Shown: positions 49,157 to 57,168 of the stretch, piece by piece
Layout: each line of letters starts with the position of its first letter
Position numbering within the stretch: position 1 is the first letter of the stretch
Program-made: the position numbers and the translations under genes
Assembly (NCBI RefSeq): GCF_049943955.1
Contig: NZ_JBNFTW010000008.1
Coordinates: forward strand, 62,001-126,000
DNA length: 64,000 bases
Source of the DNA: Desulfosporosinus sp049943955
GTDB taxonomy: Bacteria > Bacillota > Desulfitobacteriia > Desulfitobacteriales > Desulfitobacteriaceae
Reading direction: 5' to 3'
Notes under the pieces: model-generated
Database searches by the model: none
What the model was told of the DNA's origin: nothing
The model's input: the letters and a program-made list of their open reading frames with translations, nothing else

Positions 49157-50880
49157 GCTAATTCTCCCTCTGAAAGCTGTGAAGCTACAATTTCATGATA
49201 GACCTCACAAGTCGTTAACAATTCTTGATGGGTTCCTATGCCGGCAATTTGGCCATCATCAAGGACAAGAATCCTATCCGCATCCATGACGGTTGCAACT
49301 CGCTGAGCAATAATGAATACTGTAGACTCTGAGACTTCCTGTTTCAAAGCTGCTCTCAATTTGGCATCAGTCTTGAAGTCTAAGGCAGAGAAACTGTCGT
49401 CAAAGATATAAATCTCGGGCCTTTTAATTAAAGCGCGGGCAATAGACAGACGTTGCTTCTGTCCGCCTGAAACATTGGTGCCGCCTTGAGCAATGATATG
49501 ATCAAACCCCTCTTCCATCCCTGCAACGAAATCCGCAGCCTGAGCAACTTGAGCAGCATGTTCCACCTCTTCCAGGGAAGCATACTCTTTGCCATATAGG
49601 ATATTATCGGCAATGGTTCCGGAAAAAAGCACGGATTTCTGGGGAACAAACCCAATCTTAGCTCTTAAACCTTCTTGGCTCATTTCTCGGACATCCACTC
49701 CATCCACCAAAATCCGTCCGCTCCCAACATCGTAAAAACGCATAATTAAATTTACTAAGGTTGATTTCCCAGAGCCCGTTCCTCCAATGATTGCCGTAAT
49801 CTCCCCAGGACCGGCACTAAAATTAATCTCCTTTAAGGCCGGCTGTTCCGCTCCGGGATATCGAAAAGAAACGTCCTGAAACTCAACAAATCCTTTCTTC
49901 AAAGGTACTGCCTTTGTCTTGATTGGATCTTTAACTTCCACCTCAATTTCCAAAACTTCGTTGATCCTCGCCGCAGAGGCTTGAGCACGCGGAACCGTTA
50001 CAAAGAGCATCGTCATCATCAAGAAAGAAAATAGGATTTGTGTCGAATATTGAATAAAGGCCATCAGAGAACCAACTTGCATCTCACCATTATTAATACG
50101 CATTCCCCCGAACCAAATGATAGCAATCGTAGTGAAATTCATAATTAACATCATCATAGGCATTAGTACAGCCATGATCTTATTAACCTTTACGGCATTG
50201 TTCATAAGGTCCAGATTGGCATCATCAAATCTTTCTTTTTCTTTTTCGATACGATTAAAAGCTCTGATAACACGTATGCCCGTTAAATTTTCTCGCAGAA
50301 CAAGATTGAGCTTGTCGAGTTTTATTTGCATCAGCTTAAAGAGAGGTATGCCTCTGGTCAGGACAATTCCGATAATGGCAAAAAGCACCGGAACCGAAAC
50401 TAAGAGAACCCACGTTAAACCTGGATCCTCATGGATAGCCATGAAAATCCCGCCCAGGCAGGTAAGTGGTGCAGAAATCATCATACTTAAAATTAGAACG
50501 GAGACTTGCTGAACTTGAGTCACATCATTCGTCGTCCGGGTAATTAATGTCGCTGTACCAAGCTTGTCAAATTCCTGTAAAGAAAAGCTCTGTACTTTCG
50601 TAAAGATTCTATTTCTCAAGAGCCTGCCAAACCCTACAGCAGTTTTCGCAGAAAGAAAATTGGCGGCAACAGCACATAAAGTCCCTCCGGCTGCAATTAA
50701 AAGCATGTGTCCACCGACTTGAAATATATAACCGATGTCTTTATTTACAATCCCATGATCGACTATGTCCGCCATCAACGTTGGTAGATATAAATCTGAA
50801 AGCACTTGTACAAAAAGGAACAAAATTACGCCACAAATATAGGGTAAAAAATGTCTTAACGATTTATACAATTTAATCAT
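49153..50880 (-). CDS. Heterodimeric ABC exporter, subunit with degenerate catalytic site
   Basis: Start chosen at 50880 (MIKLYKSLRHFLPYI, 575 residues) after AGGTAGGGGG. It has six membrane helices and an ATPase domain with Walker A GGTGSGKST and a good signature (VSGGQKQRL). However, Walker B ends IYIFDDSFSALD (Asp in place of the catalytic Glu), and the H-switch reads IIAQRVATV (Gln in place of His). These are the classic changes of the non-catalytic half of heterodimeric exporters. It lies between the MarR gene and its partner in one operon. Confidence 0.93.
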   Translation of the reverse strand: MIKLYKSLRHFLPYICGVILFLFVQVLSDLYLPTLMADIVDHGIVNKDIGYIFQVGGHMLLIAAGGTLCAVAANFLSAKTAVGFGRLLRNRIFTKVQSFSLQEFDKLGTATLITRTTNDVTQVQQVSVLILSMMISAPLTCLGGIFMAIHEDPGLTWVLLVSVPVLFAIIGIVLTRGIPLFKLMQIKLDKLNLVLRENLTGIRVIRAFNRIEKEKERFDDANLDLMNNAVKVNKIMAVLMPMMMLIMNFTTIAIIWFGGMRINNGEMQVGSLMAFIQYSTQILFSFLMMTMLFVTVPRAQASAARINEVLEIEVEVKDPIKTKAVPLKKGFVEFQDVSFRYPGAEQPALKEINFSAGPGEITAIIGGTGSGKSTLVNLIMRFYDVGSGRILVDGVDVREMSQEGLRAKIGFVPQKSVLFSGTIADNILYGKEYASLEEVEHAAQVAQAADFVAGMEEGFDHIIAQGGTNVSGGQKQRLSIARALIKRPEIYIFDDSFSALDFKTDAKLRAALKQEVSESTVFIIAQRVATVMDADRILVLDDGQIAGIGTHQELLTTCEVYHEIVASQLSEGELA

Positions 50881-50908
50881 GAACGTCCCCCTACCTCTTA
50901 ACAATCTA

Positions 50909-51367
50909 TCAATTATCCATTGGACATTGCTGATAATCATAAAGCAGTTTCTTTAAAAGTTCTAACCCCTCGATAATTTTCTCTTGGTCCTCCGATGTTG
51001 CTGTACTTAAAGCACCGGAGATTTTTTTGACGATTTGTTGATGTAAGCGTTGATGTATCTCTGCAAATTTTGGTGAAACACTGACATACACGACCCTTCT
51101 ATCTTCCTCACTTCGCTTTCTTTCAACAAGACCCATGTTTTCCAAACGGTCAATAATCCCTGACACGGTACTGTTGGATAAGCTGAGTTTTCCACTTAAT
51201 TCAGTAATCTTAAGGGTCTTTTCCTTACCCAATATTCCCATAACCATCATTTGAGGCATAGTAATGCCGCTCTCTTCAAAGACATTCCCCTTATTGTGTC
51301 TAAAAAGAATCATAATTTCTTGAAACAGCTTGGCGATTTGATAACTTTGATTAGGATTTTCCATCAT
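50909..51367 (-). CDS. MarR-family repressor of the ABC exporter
   Basis: A 152-residue winged-helix regulator. It contains TELSGKLSLSNSTVSGIIDRLENMGLV (recognition helix region) and the wing RKRSEEDRRVVYVSVS, flanked by dimerisation helices. AAAGGAAG precedes two in-frame ATG codons (51367 and 51364). It is the first gene of the MarR-ABC-ABC operon, 28 bp before the next start, and a promoter with symmetric elements lies just upstream, so autoregulation by release on drug binding is likely. Confidence 0.9.
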   Translation of the reverse strand: MMENPNQSYQIAKLFQEIMILFRHNKGNVFEESGITMPQMMVMGILGKEKTLKITELSGKLSLSNSTVSGIIDRLENMGLVERKRSEEDRRVVYVSVSPKFAEIHQRLHQQIVKKISGALSTATSEDQEKIIEGLELLKKLLYDYQQCPMDN

Positions 51368-51392
51368 CCGTACTTCCTTTGTTCACTTATTT

Positions 51393-51463
51393 CGTTAACG
51401 TATATTTCGGTGGCGTATATTTCGTACACGAATTATATTAATCGGTTTGCAAGTTATTGTCAA
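51393..51463 (-). promoter_or_regulatory. Promoter and candidate MarR operator
   Basis: On the minus strand: -35 TTGACA (51463-51458), a 17-bp spacer, -10 TAATAT (51440-51435). Just downstream of the -10 is the imperfect palindrome TTCGTACACGAA (51421-51432). Two direct copies of CGTATATTTCG (51399-51409, 51414-51424), spaced 15 bp apart, overlap the start of the transcript. A repressor binding here would block the promoter. Confidence 0.65.
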
Positions 51464-51518
51464 CCAATTTCAAACATAAATATCATTTTAGAATATCCAA
51501 AGCACTGTCTATATATTT

Positions 51519-51556
51519 AAAAAACAAAGGACAGAAGCGTCCTTTGTTTTTGTTTT
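51519..51556 (-). terminator. Intrinsic terminator of the Mn catalase gene
   Basis: AAAACAAAGGAC pairs with GTCCTTTGTTTT around AGAAGC. On the minus strand the stem's 3' arm ends in a T-run. The hairpin lies just beyond the catalase stop. Confidence 0.8.
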
Positions 51557-51560
51557 ATAA

Positions 51561-52364
51561 TTAATGTTGTTTCGGTGGTTGTGGTTGGGCATACTGAGGA
51601 TTGTTACGGGTCTGATCCATATAACCGGGTGCCACTTCTCGTTGTCCGTTTGGCTGAGGATCTTTTCCGTACTGAGCCGGCCCACCATATTTCTCGTTAG
51701 GATTTTCTTCATAAGAAAACTCGTTTCCTTGATTCCATGGACCGCGACTATCCCCTTGGCCGGTGGACATATTCATATATTTTTTCGAGAAATCCGAATC
51801 TCTGAAGTCTTTGTTTACTCCTGATCCCTGCAGCGTTTCGATTGCTTTCATAAATGAGAAGTTATGAGACTCTTCCCGACTTAAAAGGAATCGGATCATG
51901 TCTTTAACGCCGGCGTCATCCGTTTGCTGCAGAAGACGCTCATAAATCAATTTTGCCCTCAGTTCTGCCCCGGCATTTGATGAAAGATCTGTATACAGGT
52001 CTCCCATGGAGTTGACATAGGTTGAAGTCCATGGAACACCGGCAGAATTCACGAGCAGAGGGCCTCCCCCGAGTAAAGCCATATGATTCGCCGCAAAGTC
52101 TTTGGGAATATTGTCAACTTGTCCAATGAGCATTCCCAGGGCTTCCCCCACCATCTCCAAATGACTTAATTCTTCGGCAGCAATGTCCTGCAGCAAATCC
52201 CTAATTTTCGGATCATTACAACCTAAGCTTTGAGAAAAATACTGCATAGCAGCTTTAAGTTCGCCATTGCCGCCCCCAAACTGTTCCAATAACAGCACTG
52301 CGAACCGGGGGTCAGGTCGATCAACATGAACTGTGTATTCCATATCCTTGACATGTTTAAACAC
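51561..52364 (-). CDS. Manganese catalase
   Basis: A 267-residue ferritin-like di-manganese catalase that splits hydrogen peroxide without heme. The ligand-bearing helices are seen in LLEQFGGGNGELKAAMQYF (Glu), AAEELSHLEMVG (Glu, His), and LIYERLLQQTDDAG with LLSREESHNFSF (Glu, His). The C-terminal 60 residues are Gly/Pro/Gln/Asn-rich and unstructured. The form is like CotJC and other spore-associated or cytoplasmic Mn catalases, so either oxidative defence or a spore coat role is possible. It is transcribed alone. Confidence 0.93.
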   Translation of the reverse strand: MFKHVKDMEYTVHVDRPDPRFAVLLLEQFGGGNGELKAAMQYFSQSLGCNDPKIRDLLQDIAAEELSHLEMVGEALGMLIGQVDNIPKDFAANHMALLGGGPLLVNSAGVPWTSTYVNSMGDLYTDLSSNAGAELRAKLIYERLLQQTDDAGVKDMIRFLLSREESHNFSFMKAIETLQGSGVNKDFRDSDFSKKYMNMSTGQGDSRGPWNQGNEFSYEENPNEKYGGPAQYGKDPQPNGQREVAPGYMDQTRNNPQYAQPQPPKQH

Positions 52365-52529
52365 CCAAATAACCTCCTTACTTTTACGATATGACTCATC
52401 TAAGTTATCTGAATTAGTATTTGTTTGTCCTAGCTGTTTTATCCTAAAAAGTTTTTATCTTGACGGCAACTTCCAATCCTTGATATATTATTAATGATTA
52501 AAATTTTGCGTTAAAAGTGAAAAATTCCA

Positions 52530-52640
52530 TTTCGGTTGGGGTAAACTTCATGAAAGTGAAGGGCGCTAAAGTCATGGATCTAAAGCTTGAAGCTGCTGCT
52601 TAGTCAGTATTAAGCTATGATGGCCAGACTACAAGATAGA
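52530..52640 (+). ncRNA. GEMM-I (cyclic-di-GMP) riboswitch
   Basis: The core fits GEMM-I: GGGGTAAAC, a stem capped by a GAAA tetraloop (CTTCATGAAAGTGAAG), then GGGCGCTAAAG, a second stem, and the closing CTATGATGGCCAGACTAC. The order and spacing match the class, whose usual form is GGCAAAC, GNRA loop, GACGCAAAG, and GCCGGGTTGCC. A strong terminator follows at 52649-52683. The downstream gene is the ArsB/NhaD-like permease at 52911, with a dispersed repeat in between. I cannot tell c-di-GMP from the related cGAMP subclass by eye. Confidence 0.8.
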
Positions 52641-52648
52641 ACTTCTCT

Positions 52649-52683
52649 GGGGAGAGCAGTACGTGGGACTGCTCTCCCCTTTT
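52649..52683 (+). terminator. Riboswitch expression-platform terminator
   Basis: GGGGAGAGCAGT pairs perfectly with ACTGCTCTCCCC around ACGTGGG and is followed by TTTT. It lies 9 bp after the GEMM-I aptamer. Confidence 0.92.
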
Positions 52684-52744
52684 ATATCTATCTAAGCGAA
52701 AAACTCCCCCCTTTTTATACGTGAACAGTACCCCTTACTATTTT

Positions 52745-52873
52745 CGGTGGGAGAAGAGTATATTCTTCAGCGATCGCATTTGTTATGAGCTATGCGCTTT
52801 CGGCAAAAGTGTCCAGAGGACACTTTCGTCATTGAAGTTTCGATGTTCAGTTTTTGCCGAATGAGTTCACTCG
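52745..52873 (-). repeat. Dispersed intergenic repeat, copy D (inverted)
   Basis: Read on the minus strand it carries the same landmarks as copy A: GTGAACTCATTCGGCAAAAA, GAACATCGAAACTTC, the perfect palindrome GAAAGTGTCCTCTGGACACTTT, CATAGCTCATAACAAATGCG, and CTGAAGAATATACTCTTC. The terminal hairpin block is missing. It lies between the GEMM-I terminator and the permease gene, so it is part of the riboswitch-controlled 5' leader. Confidence 0.8.
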
Positions 52874-52910
52874 CAAGCAACTATTTCAAATAATTATTGG
52901 AGGTGTGTAG

Positions 52911-54185
52911 ATGCTTATTTGGATTGCTACAGGTATTTTTTTACTCAGCTATTTATTTATTATTATGGAGAAATTTCCGCGATCCGTTATCGCCGTTTCC
53001 GGAGCTGCACTAATGATTATCTTGGGGATTGTCAATCAAGAAAAGGCAGTAGAACACGTTGATTGGAATACTCTGGGATTGCTAATTGGTATGATGCTCA
53101 TCGTAGATCTTACCCGCAGGTCAGGTGTATTTTCCTTTTTAGCTATCTGGGTCAGCAAAAAAGTAAAAGGAAATCCGATCCTGCTCCTGATTTCCTTGTC
53201 ACTCCTCACCGGTATATTATCGGCTTTTTTAGATAACGTCACAACAGTCTTGTTAATAGTACCCGTAACCTTATCAATTGCTGATGAGTTAGAGGTTGAT
53301 CCGATTCCCTTTCTCTTTTGTCAAATTCTTATGAGTAATATCGGCGGTACCGCCACTCTGATCGGAGATCCGCCAAACATTATGATAGCCGGGCAAACGG
53401 ACCTCAGTTTTATGGATTTTATCCTCAATCTTGCACCAGTGATACTCATTATTATTGCAGTGACTTTGTCCCTTTTTTACTTTGTTTATCGCCAAAAGTT
53501 AATCACCGAAGAATCCTTAAAAAGCAAATTAATGCTGCAAAATGAGTGGGATGAGATTAAAGATTTTGCCCTCCTCAAAAAATGTTTAGTCGTTTTAGCC
53601 CTTGTTATTTCAGCCTTTTCTTTTCATTCCCTTCTGCATTTAGAGACCGCAACCATTGCCTTAAGCGGAGCTATGCTCCTAATGCTCTGGACCCGTGAAG
53701 AGCCTGAAGATATCTTCTTGGCTGTGGAATGGCCGACGCTCTTTTTCTTTGCCGGATTATTTGTACTTGTCGGAGGGCTTGTCGAAACCGGGGTCCTTGA
53801 TCGTCTGGCACAGTGGAGTATTAGTTTGACAGGGGGGCAACCTCTCTTAACCGCCCTTTTAATCCTCTTTATATCCGCAATCCTCTCTTCATTTCTTGAT
53901 AATATCCCCTACGTAGCAACCATGATCCCTTTAATCCAAAAATTAGCCCTGCTTAGTCATCTCACGCCGGCTCAGACCCAACCCCTGTGGTGGGCTTTAG
54001 CCTTGGGTGCTTGCCTCGGAGGAAACGGCACCTTAGAAGGAGCTTCAGCTAACCTAATCGTGGCTGGAATTGCCGAAAAGAATGGCCTCAAAATTCGTTA
54101 TATCCAATTCTTAAAAGTTGGTTTCCCCACGATGCTGATCACAATCTTTATTTCAGCCGGATACCTTATACTCCGCTATTATTAA
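52911..54185 (+). CDS. ArsB/NhaD-superfamily ion permease
   Basis: A 424-residue membrane protein of the ion-transporter (CitMHS/ArsB/NhaD) superfamily, with 10-12 helices in two repeats. Both repeats show the hairpin SAFLDNVTTVLLIVPVT and SSFLDNIPYVATMIPLI. GTATLIGDPPNIMIAG and LGGNGTLEGASANLIVAG are the matching substrate loops. Relatives export arsenite or exchange Na+/H+. No ars genes are near, so sodium/proton or organic-anion transport is equally open. GGAGGTG precedes the start. Control by the GEMM-I riboswitch 270 bp upstream is likely. Confidence 0.88.
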   Translation: MLIWIATGIFLLSYLFIIMEKFPRSVIAVSGAALMIILGIVNQEKAVEHVDWNTLGLLIGMMLIVDLTRRSGVFSFLAIWVSKKVKGNPILLLISLSLLTGILSAFLDNVTTVLLIVPVTLSIADELEVDPIPFLFCQILMSNIGGTATLIGDPPNIMIAGQTDLSFMDFILNLAPVILIIIAVTLSLFYFVYRQKLITEESLKSKLMLQNEWDEIKDFALLKKCLVVLALVISAFSFHSLLHLETATIALSGAMLLMLWTREEPEDIFLAVEWPTLFFFAGLFVLVGGLVETGVLDRLAQWSISLTGGQPLLTALLILFISAILSSFLDNIPYVATMIPLIQKLALLSHLTPAQTQPLWWALALGACLGGNGTLEGASANLIVAGIAEKNGLKIRYIQFLKVGFPTMLITIFISAGYLILRYY

Positions 54186-54193
54186 TATTAAAG

Positions 54194-55147
54194 TTAAAAT
54201 TCGCCAAACAGTTTAAAATTGCATTTCGGACAACATCCGTTACGCAGGCGGCTGACAACCATCGGCTCGCGCTGGATTACAACTTCCCCGCATTTAGGGC
54301 AAAAGGTTGTACTGCCTCCACTGACATTTCCAAGATAGACATAGGGGAGTCGTTCCTTGGCAATCTTAAATAATTGTTCTAATGTTGTTGGTTCTGTTGA
54401 TGGAGTCGATAGCCGGTAGGCCGGGTGATAACGGCTGAGATGCCAGGCAAGAGGAGTATTTAGGTTGTACAGCCATTTTGACAATCTGGTAATCTCCTCA
54501 GAATCATCATTAGCTCCGGGAATCACTAAGGTCGTGATTTCCAAATGGACACGCCCAGCTAAACGTTCAACGTTTTCTAAGACCCAGCTTAATTTTCCCC
54601 CGCAATAATGTTGATAAAAGGATTCGGAAAAACCTTTAATATCGATGTTGACCGCATCAAGCCAAGGAATCAGTTCCTCGATAAAGCGTCCGGACATTGT
54701 ACCATTGCTGACAAGAACCACTTTTCCGCCTTGTGCACGTACGAGAGGTGCGGTATCTCGAATCATTTCAAACCACATGCTCGGTTCAGAATACGTAAAA
54801 CACAATCCCAAGGAATTACGGGCCTGTAGAGCAAGTTCCCCGGGAGTCACTCCTCGTCCCGTTTCGCGTTTCTGGGATATTTCATGGTTTTGACAAAATG
54901 AACAACTTAAATTGCAGCCAAAACCTCCCACAGAAAAAATCCAAGAACCAGGATAAAAATGATATAAAGGCTTTTTCTCAATCGGGTCAAGATTCCAGGC
55001 GGCCACTTCGCCATAAGTAAGGGAAATAATCTCTCCTCCCTGATTTTCTCGCGTATGGCACCGACCTTTCTGTCCCTCCCTTAGCTGACAATGCTGGGGG
55101 CAGAGAAGACAACCTGCAGTAAGAGGTTCTTGATCTGAATTACTCAT
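54194..55147 (-). CDS. amrS: AmmeMemoRadiSam system radical SAM enzyme AmrS
   Basis: A 317-residue radical SAM protein (PflX/AmrS type). The cluster motif is CNLSCSFCQNHEIS (C-x3-C-x2-C). An N-terminal Cys group (CLLCPQHCQLREGQKGRC) precedes it, as usual for the family. The C-terminus adds a four-Cys zinc-ribbon-like unit (FCPKCGEVV and GCCPKCNFKLF). The enzyme is part of a three-part system with MEMO and AMMECR1 domains. It overlaps the gene encoding both of those domains by 8 nt. The substrate is not established. Confidence 0.93.
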   Translation of the reverse strand: MSNSDQEPLTAGCLLCPQHCQLREGQKGRCHTRENQGGEIISLTYGEVAAWNLDPIEKKPLYHFYPGSWIFSVGGFGCNLSCSFCQNHEISQKRETGRGVTPGELALQARNSLGLCFTYSEPSMWFEMIRDTAPLVRAQGGKVVLVSNGTMSGRFIEELIPWLDAVNIDIKGFSESFYQHYCGGKLSWVLENVERLAGRVHLEITTLVIPGANDDSEEITRLSKWLYNLNTPLAWHLSRYHPAYRLSTPSTEPTTLEQLFKIAKERLPYVYLGNVSGGSTTFCPKCGEVVIQREPMVVSRLRNGCCPKCNFKLFGEF

Positions 55148-56402
55148 AATGTCTCACGACCTCGAAGCGCCAAAGATCTACATCTTCCTCTGCCGAAATC
55201 CCGGCTTTTTGTTTCGCAATAGCTATTTGATCTGAAACAGTATCAACACCCTCCAAATGAGGAAGCAGAAGCCCGCTTCTCCCGCCTTTTTGCACAACAA
55301 CGCCATACCGCCAAGGATCTAATACTTCCGGCCCTGAAATCTTCTCCAACTCACCTAAAACGTCAACGGTGAAGGATAAAGTCTCCAATTCTTCAATCTC
55401 CACCGGCCAAAAACGCGGGTCTTCTGTTCCCGCCGCCACCGCATTATGCTGAATTTCTAAGGCTAAATTTTTTTGCCAAGGTTGAGTAGTTCCAATACAC
55501 CCACGCAATTCACCATGTTGTTTCAGGGTTACGAAACATCCTCTGCGCAGAGCAAATTCAGCTTCCCTCGGAAAATCTGTCGGTTTTAGTTCCTCCTGCT
55601 TCAAATGGGCTCTCAGGCAGCGCCTTGCCCAATGAGGCAAAGGCGATGAATGATACAAATCAGCTACTAAATAGCCCACACCAAAGGGTCCTTCGTAGGA
55701 AAGCACCTCCGGAGCTCCTTCTTTCGCCGCCAGCGCCAACCGCAAACTTCGATAACCACACTCTCCAGCTCTTTCTACAAGACCTGGGGGTAAATCGCTT
55801 AGTTTTTTAACGTCACGCTGCAACCCTCTGAATATCGCCTGATCAAACTCCGGCCCAGCAGAATCAAAGCCATAAGGGCCATCCTCTTTTAAGCGATGAG
55901 AGAGATCCCCGCTGGCTATAAGAGCAAACCTTCCCTGAACTTTTTCAAGAATTTGGCCAATTTGCTGTCCATACTCTTCGGGGTGTTCTAAAGGCATTCC
56001 CACAAGAACAACCTTTCCTTTCCATCCTGCTTCTTGCAGAAAGTAAAGCGGTACCAAGGCTCCATGATCAAGTGGTTCGTTAATAGGGATAACGCCTTTA
56101 AGATGTTGTTGGAATTCTGTTGCCAAGTCTTGATCATTGGACCACGAGAAATTCAGCGACCTTACTCCAAACTGAGCAAAATTACCTTGTATACGTTCCT
56201 CAGTATGCAATGTTATTCCTTCCTTTGTTAGAGGCGCATGAGGCGATACCAAAATTACGGTCCCGATATCTGTACTGACCACCCGACGTGATATCTCTCG
56301 ATAAGCGTCGAGAGTTGATTGACACTTATGTTCTTCTCCGCCTCCGATCTCTGGAACGACAATAGGTGGATGAGGAACAAAAATCGAATAAACCAGACCC
56401 AT
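55140..56402 (-). CDS. AmmeMemoRadiSam proteins B and A fused (MEMO-AMMECR1)
   Basis: A 420-residue fusion. Residues 1-255 form a MEMO/class III dioxygenase-like domain (FVPHPPIVVPEIGG, LVSPHAPLTKEGI, ASGDLSHRLKEDGPYGFD) with His residues in the positions of a metal site. Residues about 260-420 are an AMMECR1 domain (ALRRGCFVTLKQHGELRGCIGT, VAAGTEDPRFWPVEIEEL, SFTVDVLGEL, VQKGGRSGLLLPHLEGV). LRGCIG is the invariant AMMECR1 motif. It is the upstream partner of AmrS in a two-gene operon. Functions of the parts are still poorly known. Confidence 0.93.
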   Translation of the reverse strand: MGLVYSIFVPHPPIVVPEIGGGEEHKCQSTLDAYREISRRVVSTDIGTVILVSPHAPLTKEGITLHTEERIQGNFAQFGVRSLNFSWSNDQDLATEFQQHLKGVIPINEPLDHGALVPLYFLQEAGWKGKVVLVGMPLEHPEEYGQQIGQILEKVQGRFALIASGDLSHRLKEDGPYGFDSAGPEFDQAIFRGLQRDVKKLSDLPPGLVERAGECGYRSLRLALAAKEGAPEVLSYEGPFGVGYLVADLYHSSPLPHWARRCLRAHLKQEELKPTDFPREAEFALRRGCFVTLKQHGELRGCIGTTQPWQKNLALEIQHNAVAAGTEDPRFWPVEIEELETLSFTVDVLGELEKISGPEVLDPWRYGVVVQKGGRSGLLLPHLEGVDTVSDQIAIAKQKAGISAEEDVDLWRFEVVRHYE

Positions 56403-56591
56403 ATCCGCACTCCTTTCGACTGTGTTCTATCTGCCTATTTTACCCCGGTTCAGAAAGACAATCCAAATAATCGATAACATTTGTGCCATCAGTTGGTGCC
56501 AATTTCTTGGTTGGTTAATTCCCAAAAAATCAAGTATACTTAAAGTTAGTGTTTTCCTTTGCCAAGTATTTATTTTAAAGGAGGTAATGTT

Positions 56592-56972
56592 ATGAGCAAA
56601 CAAACTCTTAATACACCAAATGCACCTGCGGCTATTGGCCCTTATTCCCAAGGAATCAAAGCCGGCAATCTTATTTTCACTTCCGGTCAGCTCCCTCTCA
56701 ATCCTCAAACAGGGGAATTAGTAGCGGATATTGAAGGGGCAACCAAACAATCTTTAGATAATGTTAAGGCTATCTTGGAATCCTCAGGTTCTTCACTAGG
56801 TAAGGTTGTAAAGACCGTTGTTTTCCTCAGAGATATGAACGACTTTGCCGCTATGAACGCTGTATATGCTGCCTATTTCCCGGAGAACCCTCCTGCACGA
56901 TCCGCTGTGCAAGTTGCCCGACTGCCCAAGGACGCAATCTTGGAAATTGAAGCGATTGCTCTGGCCGAATAA
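56592..56972 (+). CDS. ridA: RidA-family enamine/imine deaminase
   Basis: A 126-residue protein starting at 56592 after AAAGGAGG; the frame is open 11 codons further without an SD. Family landmarks are NAPAAIGPYSQGIKAGNLIFTSGQ and the catalytic-Arg region PPARSAVQVARLPKDAILEIEAIA. RidA hydrolyses reactive 2-aminoacrylate and related imines formed by PLP enzymes such as serine/threonine dehydratases. It is transcribed alone and ends at a terminator at 57012-57056. Confidence 0.95.
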   Translation: MSKQTLNTPNAPAAIGPYSQGIKAGNLIFTSGQLPLNPQTGELVADIEGATKQSLDNVKAILESSGSSLGKVVKTVVFLRDMNDFAAMNAVYAAYFPENPPARSAVQVARLPKDAILEIEAIALAE

Positions 56973-57011
56973 CCTATTTAAATCTGTATATCAAACATAT
57001 CACATCAAAGA

Positions 57012-57056
57012 AGAGCAAGTGAGCCGGACAAAAAGCCCGGACTCCTTGCTCTTTAC
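57012..57056 (+). terminator. Intrinsic terminator of ridA
   Basis: AGAGCAAG and CTTGCTCT form the stem base and GCCGG/CCCGG the upper part, followed by TTACTATC. The U-run is short. Confidence 0.7.
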
Positions 57057-57168
57057 TATCATTAAAAAACATTTTCTCAGTTAGGCCCTAAATATTAACT
57101 ATTTTTCCATATAATTCATATCATGTATTGTGAAAAAACATCCGCAGATTTTAAAGGGGGTTTTGCCC

